From positions 1-64,000 of the IMG/VR virus record IMGVR_UViG_3300036770_006511: a stretch of 64,000 nt of DNA; one strand, 5' to 3'. The notes beneath the pieces are model-generated. The model had not been told where the DNA came from and ran no database searches. It saw nothing but the letters and a program-made list of their open reading frames with translations. The stretch's first letter is position 1; each line of letters starts with the position of its first letter. A program made the translations under genes and the position numbers. Of this stretch, positions 35,349 through 43,685 are shown in pieces. Source of the stretch: a virus.

Positions 35349-36070
35349 TAAAAGTTGTTAGTTGTTTTTGGAATGCGGAAAAGTACATTGGGAAATGTGT
35401 TGAGTCTCTTTTAATGCAAAAACATACAAACTTTGAGGTTTTTTTTATTGATGATATGTCTACAGATAATACTGTAGAAAAAATAAAAAAACTCATTGGT
35501 ACTGACCCTCGTTTCAAAATAGCGGTAAACTCAGAAAAAAAATTCAAACTTAGAAACTTAGATGAATTAATCAGAACCTTTGATGACGAGGACATTGTAA
35601 TCGAATTAGATGGGGATGATTGGCTATATGTTCCTACAGTTTTGAGTGAGATTGAAAAAACATATCAAGACCCATCAGTGTGGCTCACAAACGGTTCCTT
35701 TATGTATTCTAATGGTATGAAAGGATTTTCCTCTAAATGTAATCCAAACTCAATTCGTAGAGATGCTTTTCGGTTTTCACATTTGAGGACTTGGAAATCT
35801 TTTTTGTGGAAAAATATTCCGTTGGAAAACTTCAAAGAAACCAATGGTGAATACTTCAGGTCAGGTGCAGATGTGGCATACACTTTTCCACTTTTGGAAC
35901 TGGCTGGTGAGGAAAACTACAAATTTATCCCTAACGTATTATATGTTTATAATGGGGAATCTCCCTACAATGACCATAAAGAAGGAAGTGCTTGTGGAGG
36001 TTTATCGGAACAATCACGAGTCGCAAATATCATAAGAAATAAACCCCCCCTTAAAAAATTAATTAGATAA
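35345..36070 (+). CDS. GT2-family glycosyltransferase, GTG start
   Basis: The 241-residue GT-A enzyme opens with VVSCFWNAEKYIGKCVESLL and has EVFFIDDMSTDNT and the DxD-type ELDGDDW. These are the classical GT2 signatures for nucleotide-sugar and metal binding. I read the start as GTG at 35345 because it overlaps the previous stop (GTGA). Its own stop overlaps the ATG of the GT11 gene. The C-terminal third lacks membrane segments, so it acts in the cytoplasm. Confidence 0.85.
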   Translation: MIKVVSCFWNAEKYIGKCVESLLMQKHTNFEVFFIDDMSTDNTVEKIKKLIGTDPRFKIAVNSEKKFKLRNLDELIRTFDDEDIVIELDGDDWLYVPTVLSEIEKTYQDPSVWLTNGSFMYSNGMKGFSSKCNPNSIRRDAFRFSHLRTWKSFLWKNIPLENFKETNGEYFRSGADVAYTFPLLELAGEENYKFIPNVLYVYNGESPYNDHKEGSACGGLSEQSRVANIIRNKPPLKKLIR

Positions 36071-36885
36071 TGTCAGAAGTTATTTCAACTGCATTCCTCA
36101 TGGGAGGACTTGGAAATCAAATGTTCCAAGCCGCACATGCACTTGCACAGGGTAAAAAACACAACGTACCTGTGAGGTTTAAGTGTGAATCATGGACACC
36201 AATGCAAGGGAGACAAACTCCCGAATATAAAAACAATATTTTCAGAAACCTCGATTTCAATTGGATTGAAACTCCGCTTAACCGAGTGGTCGAAGGTCCT
36301 TGGGAATATTCTGAAATTGTTGCAGATTGGACTCGTGCCACTGAATTTTACGGATACTTTCAAAGTAGTCGTAACTTTTTGGGTTATGATGATTACATCC
36401 GAGAAACCTATTCCCCCACTGAGGAATTCAAAAATGAAGTCTACGAGAAATACCCTCAATTGAATCAAGACAATACTCTGTCCATACACATTCGTTTGGG
36501 AGATTATAAAAACAACCCACACATTCACCCATCAATTTCAGTTGAATACATCAATAGAGCCCTTGCTGAAATTGGAGGTTATTCACACGTGTTCATTTTT
36601 AGTGAAGACAAGGAATGGATTAGAGAAAACTTACAATTAGAAAACTCAACTGTGGTTGATGAAGAAGATTGGAAAGAACTATGGATGATTTCAATGTGTA
36701 AAAACAACATCAATTCTAATTCAACGTTCTCTTGGTGGGGTTCATTTTTAAATCAAAACCCAAATAAAAAGGTGGTTGCACCATCGATTTGGTTTGGACC
36801 GAGTGGTCCACAATATTATAAAGACATTTACGAGTCTTATTGGACTGTATTGGATGTTGTATATGATAACGGACTCTTAAAATAA
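36070..36885 (+). CDS. GT11 alpha-1,2-fucosyltransferase-like
   Basis: 271 residues with the full GT11 signature set: GGLGNQMFQ (12-20) that starts the fold, HIRLGDY (140-146), the GDP-fucose-binding basic motif, and NSTFSWWGS (217-225). Family members move L-fucose (or a related GDP-sugar residue) to a galactose-like acceptor in alpha-1,2 linkage. In this genome the donor might be a GDP-6-deoxyhexose or GDP-L-galactose made by the nearby enzymes. It is followed after 6 bases by a second fucosyltransferase family. Confidence 0.9.
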   Translation: MSEVISTAFLMGGLGNQMFQAAHALAQGKKHNVPVRFKCESWTPMQGRQTPEYKNNIFRNLDFNWIETPLNRVVEGPWEYSEIVADWTRATEFYGYFQSSRNFLGYDDYIRETYSPTEEFKNEVYEKYPQLNQDNTLSIHIRLGDYKNNPHIHPSISVEYINRALAEIGGYSHVFIFSEDKEWIRENLQLENSTVVDEEDWKELWMISMCKNNINSNSTFSWWGSFLNQNPNKKVVAPSIWFGPSGPQYYKDIYESYWTVLDVVYDNGLLK

Positions 36886-36891
36886 AAAACT

Positions 36892-37701
36892 ATGGTAAAA
36901 ATTAATATGCTTTCTCGAAACTTTGCACACGACAAAGGTTCCACCGCGAATAAACCACCAGTTCACATTGAGTGGGCTTTTGGTTCTTATGATAACCCTA
37001 TCTCAGTCTATTTGGATAACGATGCAATGAGGGGGGTAAATGATAAAAGTAATGGTAAACTTAGTTTTCTGTGGTTAATCGAATCAAGAAGATTTGATGG
37101 TGGTGCAATTGATACCATCAAAAATAACTTGGATGCAATTGTAAACACATACGAACAAATTTGGACTCACAACCAAGAGTTGTTGGCACTTCACCCCAAA
37201 TTCAAATGGGCACCCGCGTATGGTAGTTATATCACAGATTTTGGTATTCACCCGAAAACTAAACTCGCTTCGATGATTGTTTCAGACAAGAGATGGACTC
37301 GTCAACATGAAATTCGTCACGATTTTGCAATGGCAAATAAAGAAAACATCGACGTATACGGACGTGGTACTCGTGAAATAGCAAAAAAAGAAATTGGTTT
37401 AAACGACTATATGTTCTCGTTTGCTGCGGAAAACGATACCTACGACACTTACTTCACGGAAAAAATCTTGGATTGTTTCGCTACGGGGACTATTCCTATT
37501 TACATGGGAACATCAAGAATTGTGGAACATTTCAATCCTGATGGAATATTGTTCTTTGATGGTACCTACGACTTGAGTACTCTAACACCCGAACTTTACT
37601 ATTCTAAAATGGATGCAATTAAAGACAACTTTGAACGTGTACAAAAATATAGTGTGTTGGATGATTGGTTGTTTGAAAACTACCTAGTTCATTATGTCTA
37701 A
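36892..37701 (+). CDS. GT10 alpha-1,3/4-fucosyltransferase-like
   Basis: 269 residues. The C-terminal half has the GT10 donor-binding pattern: IDVYGRGT, LNDYMFSFAAEND, YFTEKILDCFATGTIPIYMG and VEHFNPDGILFF. The N-terminal half is the acceptor domain and is shorter than in Helicobacter FucT. GT10 enzymes add fucose to GlcNAc-type acceptors. The pairing with GT11 is also the pairing used to make Lewis-like glycans; whether such an epitope is made here is unknown. It overlaps the next gene by 8 bases. Confidence 0.85.
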   Translation: MVKINMLSRNFAHDKGSTANKPPVHIEWAFGSYDNPISVYLDNDAMRGVNDKSNGKLSFLWLIESRRFDGGAIDTIKNNLDAIVNTYEQIWTHNQELLALHPKFKWAPAYGSYITDFGIHPKTKLASMIVSDKRWTRQHEIRHDFAMANKENIDVYGRGTREIAKKEIGLNDYMFSFAAENDTYDTYFTEKILDCFATGTIPIYMGTSRIVEHFNPDGILFFDGTYDLSTLTPELYYSKMDAIKDNFERVQKYSVLDDWLFENYLVHYV

Positions 37702-38404
37702 AATTTGTTTGATTAATCAACCGGCTGGGTTGGGTGATATATTCTTTCTTCAAAAATTTGTCGATAAAAAAATTTCTGAAGGGTTTGAGGTTATATTCCC
37801 AACCCTTCCGTCTTTGATTTATGTTAGAGATTACATAAAAAAAGATGGATTAAGATTCTTCTCCATTGACGAGGATTTTCCTCATAAAGGATTTATGGGT
37901 CACCATGACATTGTGAAAAACGAAAATTTGGAATACTATCCTTTTCACATTGCAGACAGACGAATTCCAGGTTCTTGTATGGAAGCAAAATACACTCTTG
38001 TGGGAGAAGATTATCTTGGATGGCAAGACCACTTCAGTTGGACAAGAAATTTAGAAAAAGAAAATGAGTTGTACTATAATATTTTGGGACTAACAGACGG
38101 TGAAGAATATTCCTTAGTTTCAAACGTGTGGGGCACTCCACCAACAAATAATTTTCGTGAAGTTCCCATCAGTGGAAAATACAAAATTGTTCAGGTTAAA
38201 ATGGTGGATGGATTCACTCCTTTTGATTGGTCAAAAGTTATCGAAAACGCAAAAGAAATATCAATTGTGGACACATCATTCAATTACCTTATTGAAAAAT
38301 TGAATTTAAAATCGGAGAATCTTTATCTAACTTCAAGGTTTACTCCTCCTGACTTTTCCCATATTATTAACATATTCAAGAAAAACTGGATATATCAAAA
38401 CTAA
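37694..38404 (+). CDS. GT9-like/unclassified glycosyltransferase-like protein
   Basis: 236 residues. The N-terminus CLINQPAGLGDIFFLQKF resembles the first strand and glycine-rich loop of heptosyltransferase-type (GT9) GT-B enzymes (xxGLGDxxxxxP-like). The second lobe is short and the usual nucleotide-binding signature is not evident. Its place in the middle of the sugar island and the heptose-activation genes nearby make a transferase role reasonable. It may also be a truncated or specialised relative. Confidence 0.5.
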   Translation: MSKICLINQPAGLGDIFFLQKFVDKKISEGFEVIFPTLPSLIYVRDYIKKDGLRFFSIDEDFPHKGFMGHHDIVKNENLEYYPFHIADRRIPGSCMEAKYTLVGEDYLGWQDHFSWTRNLEKENELYYNILGLTDGEEYSLVSNVWGTPPTNNFREVPISGKYKIVQVKMVDGFTPFDWSKVIENAKEISIVDTSFNYLIEKLNLKSENLYLTSRFTPPDFSHIINIFKKNWIYQN

Positions 38405-38405
38405 A

Positions 38406-39389
38406 ATGAAAAAGAAATTTTTAATCACAGGAATTACAGGTTTTGCTGGACCAAATTTGGCGAAACTTTTACTAAAAGAAGGACACGAAGTTCACGGGGT
38501 AATTAGATGTCCAAACGGCAGACAAACTGATTTGTTGGATATTCTTACCATTGATGAGTTGAATGCAATTACCTTTCATAATCTCGATTTGAGACTTTAT
38601 CACAGTGTACAAAAGTTGTTCTCAACCCACCAATTTGATGGTGTGTTTCACTTGGCGGCACAATCACATCCACCCACCAGTTTTTCTGACCCCATTTTGA
38701 CATTCGAAGAAAATGTTACTGCAAGTATGAATATTATCACCTGCTTGGATAATACAGATACTAAACTAATGTTCTGTTCTACCTCCGAAGTTTATGGTGA
38801 TACGTGTAAAGACCGTGGAATTTTGAGTACAACTGACCCCCTTACACCTCATAACCCCTACGCAGCATCAAAAGCGGCAATTGACTTGTATTTGCAAGAG
38901 AGATTCAAAAATGGATTTATCAAAGGATTTATCACACGTGCATTCTCTCACACAGGACCTCGTCGTGGTTTTAACTTCTCTATTTCATCTGATGCATATC
39001 AAATCGCTCAAATGGTACTTGGTAAACAGGAAAAGGTTCTAAGAATTGGTAATCTTAACACTGAGAGAGTTGTTATTGACGTAAGGGATTGTGTCAACGC
39101 CTACTACCTACTTATGATGACTGAGGAATCAAATGGTAAAGTGTTTAATGTTTGTGGTACAGAAAAACACAAAATGCAATACTTCACAGATAAGTTAATC
39201 GAAGCATCGGGTATCCCCTATGATGAAATCGAACAACGTATTGATGAAAAATTGTACCGACCCATCGACATTCAAGTACAAATTGGTGATTCAACGGAAC
39301 TCAAAGATATTACAGGTTGGGAACCCACTTACACCATTGAAGAAACTATGAGAGACCTGTTAAACTACTGGATTAACAAACTTAAGTAA
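38406..39389 (+). CDS. GDP-4-keto-6-deoxymannose reductase/GDP-mannose dehydratase-like SDR
   Basis: 327-residue extended short-chain dehydrogenase. It has GITGFAGPNLA (NAD(P)-binding), a VFHLAAQ strand, STSEVYG, and the catalytic NPYAASK. The later part (RIGNLNTERVVIDVRD...AYYLL, then RPIDIQVQIGD and ITGWEPTYTIEETMRDLLNYW) resembles GDP-6-deoxy-4-ketomannose reductase (RMD) more than the dehydratase (GMD). RMD makes GDP-D-rhamnose. If it acts as a GMD, the product would be GDP-4-keto-6-deoxymannose, which a DegT aminotransferase could convert to GDP-perosamine. No separate second SDR of the WcaG type was seen. Confidence 0.8.
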   Translation: MKKKFLITGITGFAGPNLAKLLLKEGHEVHGVIRCPNGRQTDLLDILTIDELNAITFHNLDLRLYHSVQKLFSTHQFDGVFHLAAQSHPPTSFSDPILTFEENVTASMNIITCLDNTDTKLMFCSTSEVYGDTCKDRGILSTTDPLTPHNPYAASKAAIDLYLQERFKNGFIKGFITRAFSHTGPRRGFNFSISSDAYQIAQMVLGKQEKVLRIGNLNTERVVIDVRDCVNAYYLLMMTEESNGKVFNVCGTEKHKMQYFTDKLIEASGIPYDEIEQRIDEKLYRPIDIQVQIGDSTELKDITGWEPTYTIEETMRDLLNYWINKLK

Positions 39390-39390
39390 T

Positions 39391-39780
39391 ATGGAAAAAC
39401 CAATGATTATCAACACCCACGAGTGTCCCGAATGTAAGATTCCAAAAGGATGGGGACATGAAGTTATTTTTGAAAATAACGAATTGTACTGTGGAAAATT
39501 ATTGGTTTTTAAAAAGGGGTGTTCTTTCTCTATGCACTACCATATGATTAAAGATGAAACTTGGTATGTACAAGAGGGTGAATTCATTTATAAATGGGTC
39601 GATACAGAAACCGCAGAAGTTGTACAAGAGGTTTTAGTTCAAGGTGATAGTGTTAGACAAAGACCTGGACAACCTCACCAACTCGAAGCATTAACAGATG
39701 GAGTTATCTATGAGGTTTCAACACAACATTTTGATTCTGACTCCTACCGTGTTTGGAAAGGAGAATGTCGCAATCAGTAA
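39391..39780 (+). CDS. Cupin, mannose-6-phosphate isomerase C-domain-like
   Basis: 129-residue cupin with PKGWGHEVIFENNELYCGKLLVF, the metal-binding HYH (in SMHYHMIKDE), ETWYV and the second motif around PGQPHQLEAL. The family resembles the C-terminal domain of mannose-6-P isomerase/GDP-mannose pyrophosphorylase and other sugar-nucleotide cupins. A leading CPECK could bind zinc. It likely works on a sugar phosphate or as a regulatory partner. Its 3' end overlaps the start of the cytidylyltransferase gene. Confidence 0.7.
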   Translation: MEKPMIINTHECPECKIPKGWGHEVIFENNELYCGKLLVFKKGCSFSMHYHMIKDETWYVQEGEFIYKWVDTETAEVVQEVLVQGDSVRQRPGQPHQLEALTDGVIYEVSTQHFDSDSYRVWKGECRNQ

Positions 39781-40169
39781 ATGTTTGGGTTAACGGTACT
39801 TTTGATATACTTCATCGCGGACACCTTGAACTCTTTGAGTTTGCGTCCAAGTTAGGAAAGTTGAGGGTCGGGATTGACACCGACGTTAGAGTTAAAAAAT
39901 TAAAAGGGGAAACCCGACCTATCAACACATTCGAGGACAGAAAATTTTTCTTAGAGTCCCTATCTTTTATTGACAGTGTTGTCGGATTTTCAACTGATAA
40001 AGAACTGGTAGAACAAATCGAATTTTGGAACCCAAAATATTTTGTCATTGGGACAGACTATTTCGGGAAAAATATTATTGGTCGAGACAAAGCACAGAAC
40101 CTTATTTTTTTTGAAAAAATTTCAGGTTACTCAACAACAAAAATTATTGACCAATGTACAAAGTACTAG
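39765..40169 (+). CDS. hldC: Heptose-1-phosphate adenylyl/cytidylyltransferase (HldC/RfaE2-like)
   Basis: I chose ATG 39765, with AAGGAG a few bases before it, over an in-frame TTG at 39753. This gives 134 residues. The nucleotidyltransferase signature VNGTFDILHRGH (HRGH at 17-20) is followed by GIDTDVRVKKLKG and by GYSTTKII, the place of the second family motif ISTTKII. These are typical of the RfaE2/HldE C-terminal domain that activates heptose-1-P. The next gene is the matching kinase half, so both parts of the HldE enzyme appear as separate proteins. Confidence 0.8.
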   Translation: MSQSVNVWVNGTFDILHRGHLELFEFASKLGKLRVGIDTDVRVKKLKGETRPINTFEDRKFFLESLSFIDSVVGFSTDKELVEQIEFWNPKYFVIGTDYFGKNIIGRDKAQNLIFFEKISGYSTTKIIDQCTKY

Positions 40170-40903
40170 TTGTTGGGGAAAGTTGTTTAGATGTTTTCAC
40201 TTATGGTGATGTGGAACGTCTATCTCCTGAAGCTCCAGTACCAGTTTTCAAACCAAAAAAAGATGTTTCTAACCAAGGTATGGCGGGGAATGTTGTCAAA
40301 AATTTGGAAAAGATTTCCACCAATTCTGAAATAACATTTTGGACTCAAATCGAACAAATTACAAAACAAAGGATGGTTGATAAAAAAACCAACCATATGT
40401 TAATTAGGGTAGATACAGGTGAAAATTCTAAACTTTCTGAATTAGTTTTAGACCAAGAACTAAAGAAAACTATTTCCGAGTTTGATGTAGTTATAATAAG
40501 TGATTATAACAAAGGTTTTATCTCTGAGGAAACCTTCGTTGAAATCGGAACTTTGTCTAAACTTTTATTTGTGGATTCGAAAAGAATGTTGACGCAAGAA
40601 ATGATTGATGTATCAAATTTCATTAAGTTGAATCAACAAGAATACTACAATAACAAAGAAATTGTTCACCAAAATCTCGAAAAATTTGTAATCACCTTAG
40701 GTGCGGAGGGTGCTCAATATCTTGGTACAATATACCCTTCACCTAAACCTCAAGAAACTATTGATGTGAGTGGAGCGGGTGATACTTTCATCGCATCCCT
40801 AACCATCAAATATTTAGAAACAAATAAAATAACAGAAGCAATTGAGTTTGCAAATAAAATGTCCTCCATTGTAGTATCGAAAAGGGGGGTAGTAACACCG
40901 TAA
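40154..40903 (+). CDS. hldA: PfkB sugar kinase, HldA/RfaE1-like
   Basis: 249-residue ribokinase-family enzyme. It has VVGESCLDVFTYGDVERLSPEAPVPVF near the N-terminus, the diagnostic RfaE/HldE start, then VDTGENSKLSE and the catalytic DVSGAGDTFIA loop, and it ends with VSKRGVVTP, again as in RfaE1. It should phosphorylate D-glycero-D-manno-heptose-7-P at C1. Overlap of 16 bases with the cytidylyltransferase gene suggests that both act together. At about 250 residues it is shorter than the usual 310-330, mainly in the lid region, so activity should be checked. Confidence 0.8.
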   Translation: MYKVLVVGESCLDVFTYGDVERLSPEAPVPVFKPKKDVSNQGMAGNVVKNLEKISTNSEITFWTQIEQITKQRMVDKKTNHMLIRVDTGENSKLSELVLDQELKKTISEFDVVIISDYNKGFISEETFVEIGTLSKLLFVDSKRMLTQEMIDVSNFIKLNQQEYYNNKEIVHQNLEKFVITLGAEGAQYLGTIYPSPKPQETIDVSGAGDTFIASLTIKYLETNKITEAIEFANKMSSIVVSKRGVVTP

Positions 40904-40908
40904 TTATA

Positions 40909-41571
40909 ATGAGTTTATTCGGAGCATTTTGGGATAAGGACCCAAATCCTGTAGGTGGTAGTCAGTTTGGTAATAACAAAGGGCTATTTTATAATCTAAA
41001 CTGGTACCCTAAAGGGGTATTACACATTGGTGCTTGGGACGCATGGGAGGCTAAACAATATGCTCACTATTGTGGTTCTAACTCAATTTTTATCGAGGCC
41101 AACCCAAAGTCCTATGAAAGGTTTAAAAAAGAAATTGAACAATTTGGTCAGAAAATTTTTAATTTTGCTGCGTGGAATGAAGACGATAAAGAAATGAATT
41201 TATATTGTCCACCAGGTCGAGAAGACACAAGTTCACTCATTCAACAAACAGGAAATATAATAAAAGTTCATACTATACGAATGGACACATTATTTGATAG
41301 ATTCGGGTTCAATTTTGATAACTTTGATTTATTAAACATCGACACTGAAGGAGTGGAGCTCCAAGTGTTACAAGGTTTGGGTGAAGGATTAAAAAAATTT
41401 ACTTATATCATTGTTGAGGTTAGTGATATAGGAAGTGAATCGGATAAAAATGTAAATCAATATCTCATCGACAATGGATTTGAATTTATAAAAGATAGTA
41501 CCCACCACCATAGTGGTATAAATAACAAATGGTTTTGTGATAAACTATACAAAAAAAATGACAATATCTGA
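40909..41571 (+). CDS. FkbM-family methyltransferase (first copy)
   Basis: 220-residue Rossmann-type enzyme: GVLHIGAWDAWEA (SAM-binding), IFIEANPKSYERF, NFAAWNEDD, and the FkbM pattern DLLNIDTEGVELQVLQGL. Such enzymes O-methylate sugars or small molecules. It is followed by a sulfotransferase whose start lies within its last codons. A second FkbM homolog lies at 47485. Confidence 0.85.
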   Translation: MSLFGAFWDKDPNPVGGSQFGNNKGLFYNLNWYPKGVLHIGAWDAWEAKQYAHYCGSNSIFIEANPKSYERFKKEIEQFGQKIFNFAAWNEDDKEMNLYCPPGREDTSSLIQQTGNIIKVHTIRMDTLFDRFGFNFDNFDLLNIDTEGVELQVLQGLGEGLKKFTYIIVEVSDIGSESDKNVNQYLIDNGFEFIKDSTHHHSGINNKWFCDKLYKKNDNI

Positions 41572-42229
41572 AAAACAAAAATTCATATTTGTTGAGGTAG
41601 GTTCTACGGGTTCAACCTCAATAAGAAATGTTTTAAAACGATATCAAGACATTAGATTACAAGTCAAAGAAGGATACCACTATAGTAAAGATAGTCACGG
41701 TAATCCATCACATATTGCTTTGTGGGCTCTTGGCAATAATTTAAATTTAGATGAGTACTACAAATTTGCATTTTTTCGCAATCCTTGGGAGGTTGCTGTC
41801 AGTAAATTCTTTTTTCACAGAGGAAATCATGTTGTAAACAGTCACAAACATCCCGCTGAGGAACGTATACATGGACATTTTTCTTGCGATTTTAATGAAT
41901 GGGCACAAGAGCCAGGTTTTTTAGATACACATTATGAGAGTAAAACAAAAACAATGTGGGATATGGTTGCAAAAGGGGACAAAATTTTAGTTGACGACAT
42001 TTACGATTTTAAAAATTTGTACGACAATTGGGAAATTATTTGTGGAAAAATTGGTATCCAACACCAAAAATTAATCAATAACAAAGACCCTGAAAGTAAT
42101 ATTGTGTGTGGAAAAAAACAAAAAAAACATTATTCCACGTATTATAATGATAAAACTATCCAAATTGTGAGGGAACATTTCGTGAAAGAAATAGAATATT
42201 TTGGATATGAATTTGACGACCAAAGATGA
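41558..42229 (+). CDS. Sulfotransferase
   Basis: Start chosen at ATG 41558 rather than an upstream GTG (41537), giving 223 residues. The N-terminal KFIFVEVGSTGSTSIRNVL holds the 5'-phosphosulfate-binding loop for PAPS. FAFFRNPWEVAVSKFFF corresponds to the 3'-phosphate-binding motif (RNPxxxxxS). It ends with IVREHFVKEIEYFGYEF, as in carbohydrate sulfotransferases. This suggests sulfation of a phage-made glycan. PAPS would have to come from the host, because no CysN, CysD or CysC homolog is visible here. Confidence 0.75.
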   Translation: MTISEKQKFIFVEVGSTGSTSIRNVLKRYQDIRLQVKEGYHYSKDSHGNPSHIALWALGNNLNLDEYYKFAFFRNPWEVAVSKFFFHRGNHVVNSHKHPAEERIHGHFSCDFNEWAQEPGFLDTHYESKTKTMWDMVAKGDKILVDDIYDFKNLYDNWEIICGKIGIQHQKLINNKDPESNIVCGKKQKKHYSTYYNDKTIQIVREHFVKEIEYFGYEFDDQR

Positions 42230-43056
42230 AAAGTTCAGTAGTAATTTTAACAAAAAATGACAATTACGGAGGTAATTTATCACATAGGGCAAAAATGTGT
42301 GTAAACTCCTTAGTTGAGAATTTTGACGAGGTAGTAATAGTTGATTGGAAAACAAGGGATGGGAAAACTCTTTTGTCCACATTCATTGATGAAGTACCAC
42401 ATATCGGTAAGATAAAAAGTATTGAGGTTAGTAGTGATTTACTGAAAGAAAAATACCCTCAATTCTATAAATGGAATATTTTAGAAGCCGTTGGTAGAAA
42501 CATCGGGATTCGTAGAGCAACTGGAGATTGGATTGCATCCACTAATGTGGACATTGTGACAACACCTTTAGATTTTTCATCCCTAAATCCAAACGAATTT
42601 TATACTTCCTCAAGACGGGATATCGATGAAAATTTTCACAAAGGTTTTCAAAATTATACAGAGTTAAAAACAACTCTATGGAATAATAGGGATAGTTACC
42701 GAGATAAACCCCAAATTCATAATTCTACAGATAAGTGGTCCTTAGTTATTTGTTGTGGTGATTTTCAAGTTGGTTCAAAAGAAATTTGGGAAAAGTCCAA
42801 AGGATTTGAGGAATCGATACTATTTGGTTGTGGAATTGATTCTAATATAATGAAAAAAGCGTCTTACTATTCCGAGATAAAAATATTACCTTACTATCTT
42901 TTTCACCTTAATCATGGAAAAGGGGGGGAAAGATTCGATGGTGAGCAAACACCCCCAATGTCAAATCAAACCAGTGTAATCCAAGATTTTACAATCACAA
43001 CGAATGATGAGAATTGGGGACTTATGAATGAAGATTTTAAAATAGAAATTATATGA
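42226..43056 (+). CDS. GT-A glycosyltransferase (GT2-like)
   Basis: 276 residues. An opening VVILTKNDNYGGN is followed by FDEVVIVDWKTRDG, a conserved AVGRNIGIRRATGDWIASTNVDIV that provides the metal-site region (NVD in place of DxD), and GFEESILFGCGIDSNIMKK, where galactosyltransferase-like enzymes place the second acid. It is linked by 4-base overlaps to both neighbours. Confidence 0.75.
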   Translation: MKSSVVILTKNDNYGGNLSHRAKMCVNSLVENFDEVVIVDWKTRDGKTLLSTFIDEVPHIGKIKSIEVSSDLLKEKYPQFYKWNILEAVGRNIGIRRATGDWIASTNVDIVTTPLDFSSLNPNEFYTSSRRDIDENFHKGFQNYTELKTTLWNNRDSYRDKPQIHNSTDKWSLVICCGDFQVGSKEIWEKSKGFEESILFGCGIDSNIMKKASYYSEIKILPYYLFHLNHGKGGERFDGEQTPPMSNQTSVIQDFTITTNDENWGLMNEDFKIEII

Positions 43057-43685
43057 AAATTATTATAGTAGGTGGTCAAGCGGGTGCTAAGATTGCAACA
43101 GAAATTTTTACCATAAATTACCCACACGCAGAAATTTTTTACGCAGAAACCTATTGGGTGGATAAGAAGGGGGAACAAATAACTGATGACTATAAAAAAG
43201 TACCTGAACTCATTTCTGATGAAGGATTTGAATATTTCATAGCAACTGGAGACAACCTCCAAAGGTCGGAAATCCATGGGTTTATAAAGTCACAAACTCA
43301 AAAAGAACCAATCAATTGTATTCACCCTTCAGTGGTTGTTTCACCATCTGCAAAAATTGGATTTGGTAACTTGATTTGTCCAACCGCAGTATTACACACT
43401 GATTCTGAAATTGGTAACTGCACGATTGTAAACACAGGTGCTATTGTAGAGCACGATTGTAAAGTAGGAAACTATTCACAAATATCACCCAACGTTACAT
43501 TATGTGGTAGAGTACAGGTTAGTGAATATTGTTTTATTGGTGCATCATCCGTTATTATTCCAGGTAAAATTATTGGTACTAAATCTACCGTTGCTGCAGG
43601 TAGTGTCGTAATTGATTATGTACCTAACAATGTATTAGTTGCTGGTGTACCTGCTAAAATTAAAAAAAATAACTATCAAAAATGA
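43053..43685 (+). CDS. Hexapeptide-repeat acyltransferase (PglD/NeuD/PerB-like)
   Basis: 210 residues. An N-terminal Rossmann-like half (IIIVGGQAGAKIATEIF) is followed by a left-handed beta-helix made of hexapeptide repeats (IHPSVVVSPSAKIGFGNLI, GAIVEHDCKVGNYSQISP, with the catalytic His in EHD). This is the sugar-nucleotide N-acetyltransferase type. The DegT aminotransferase gene overlaps it by 4 bases, so the pair likely makes an N-acetylated amino-deoxy sugar such as N-acetylperosamine or QuiNAc-type sugars. Confidence 0.85.
   Translation: MKIIIVGGQAGAKIATEIFTINYPHAEIFYAETYWVDKKGEQITDDYKKVPELISDEGFEYFIATGDNLQRSEIHGFIKSQTQKEPINCIHPSVVVSPSAKIGFGNLICPTAVLHTDSEIGNCTIVNTGAIVEHDCKVGNYSQISPNVTLCGRVQVSEYCFIGASSVIIPGKIIGTKSTVAAGSVVIDYVPNNVLVAGVPAKIKKNNYQK

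Noticed and set aside
39753-39764. In-frame TTG start for the HldC-like gene
   Set aside because: ATG 39765 has a good AAGGAG in front and begins directly before the conserved nucleotidyltransferase fold.
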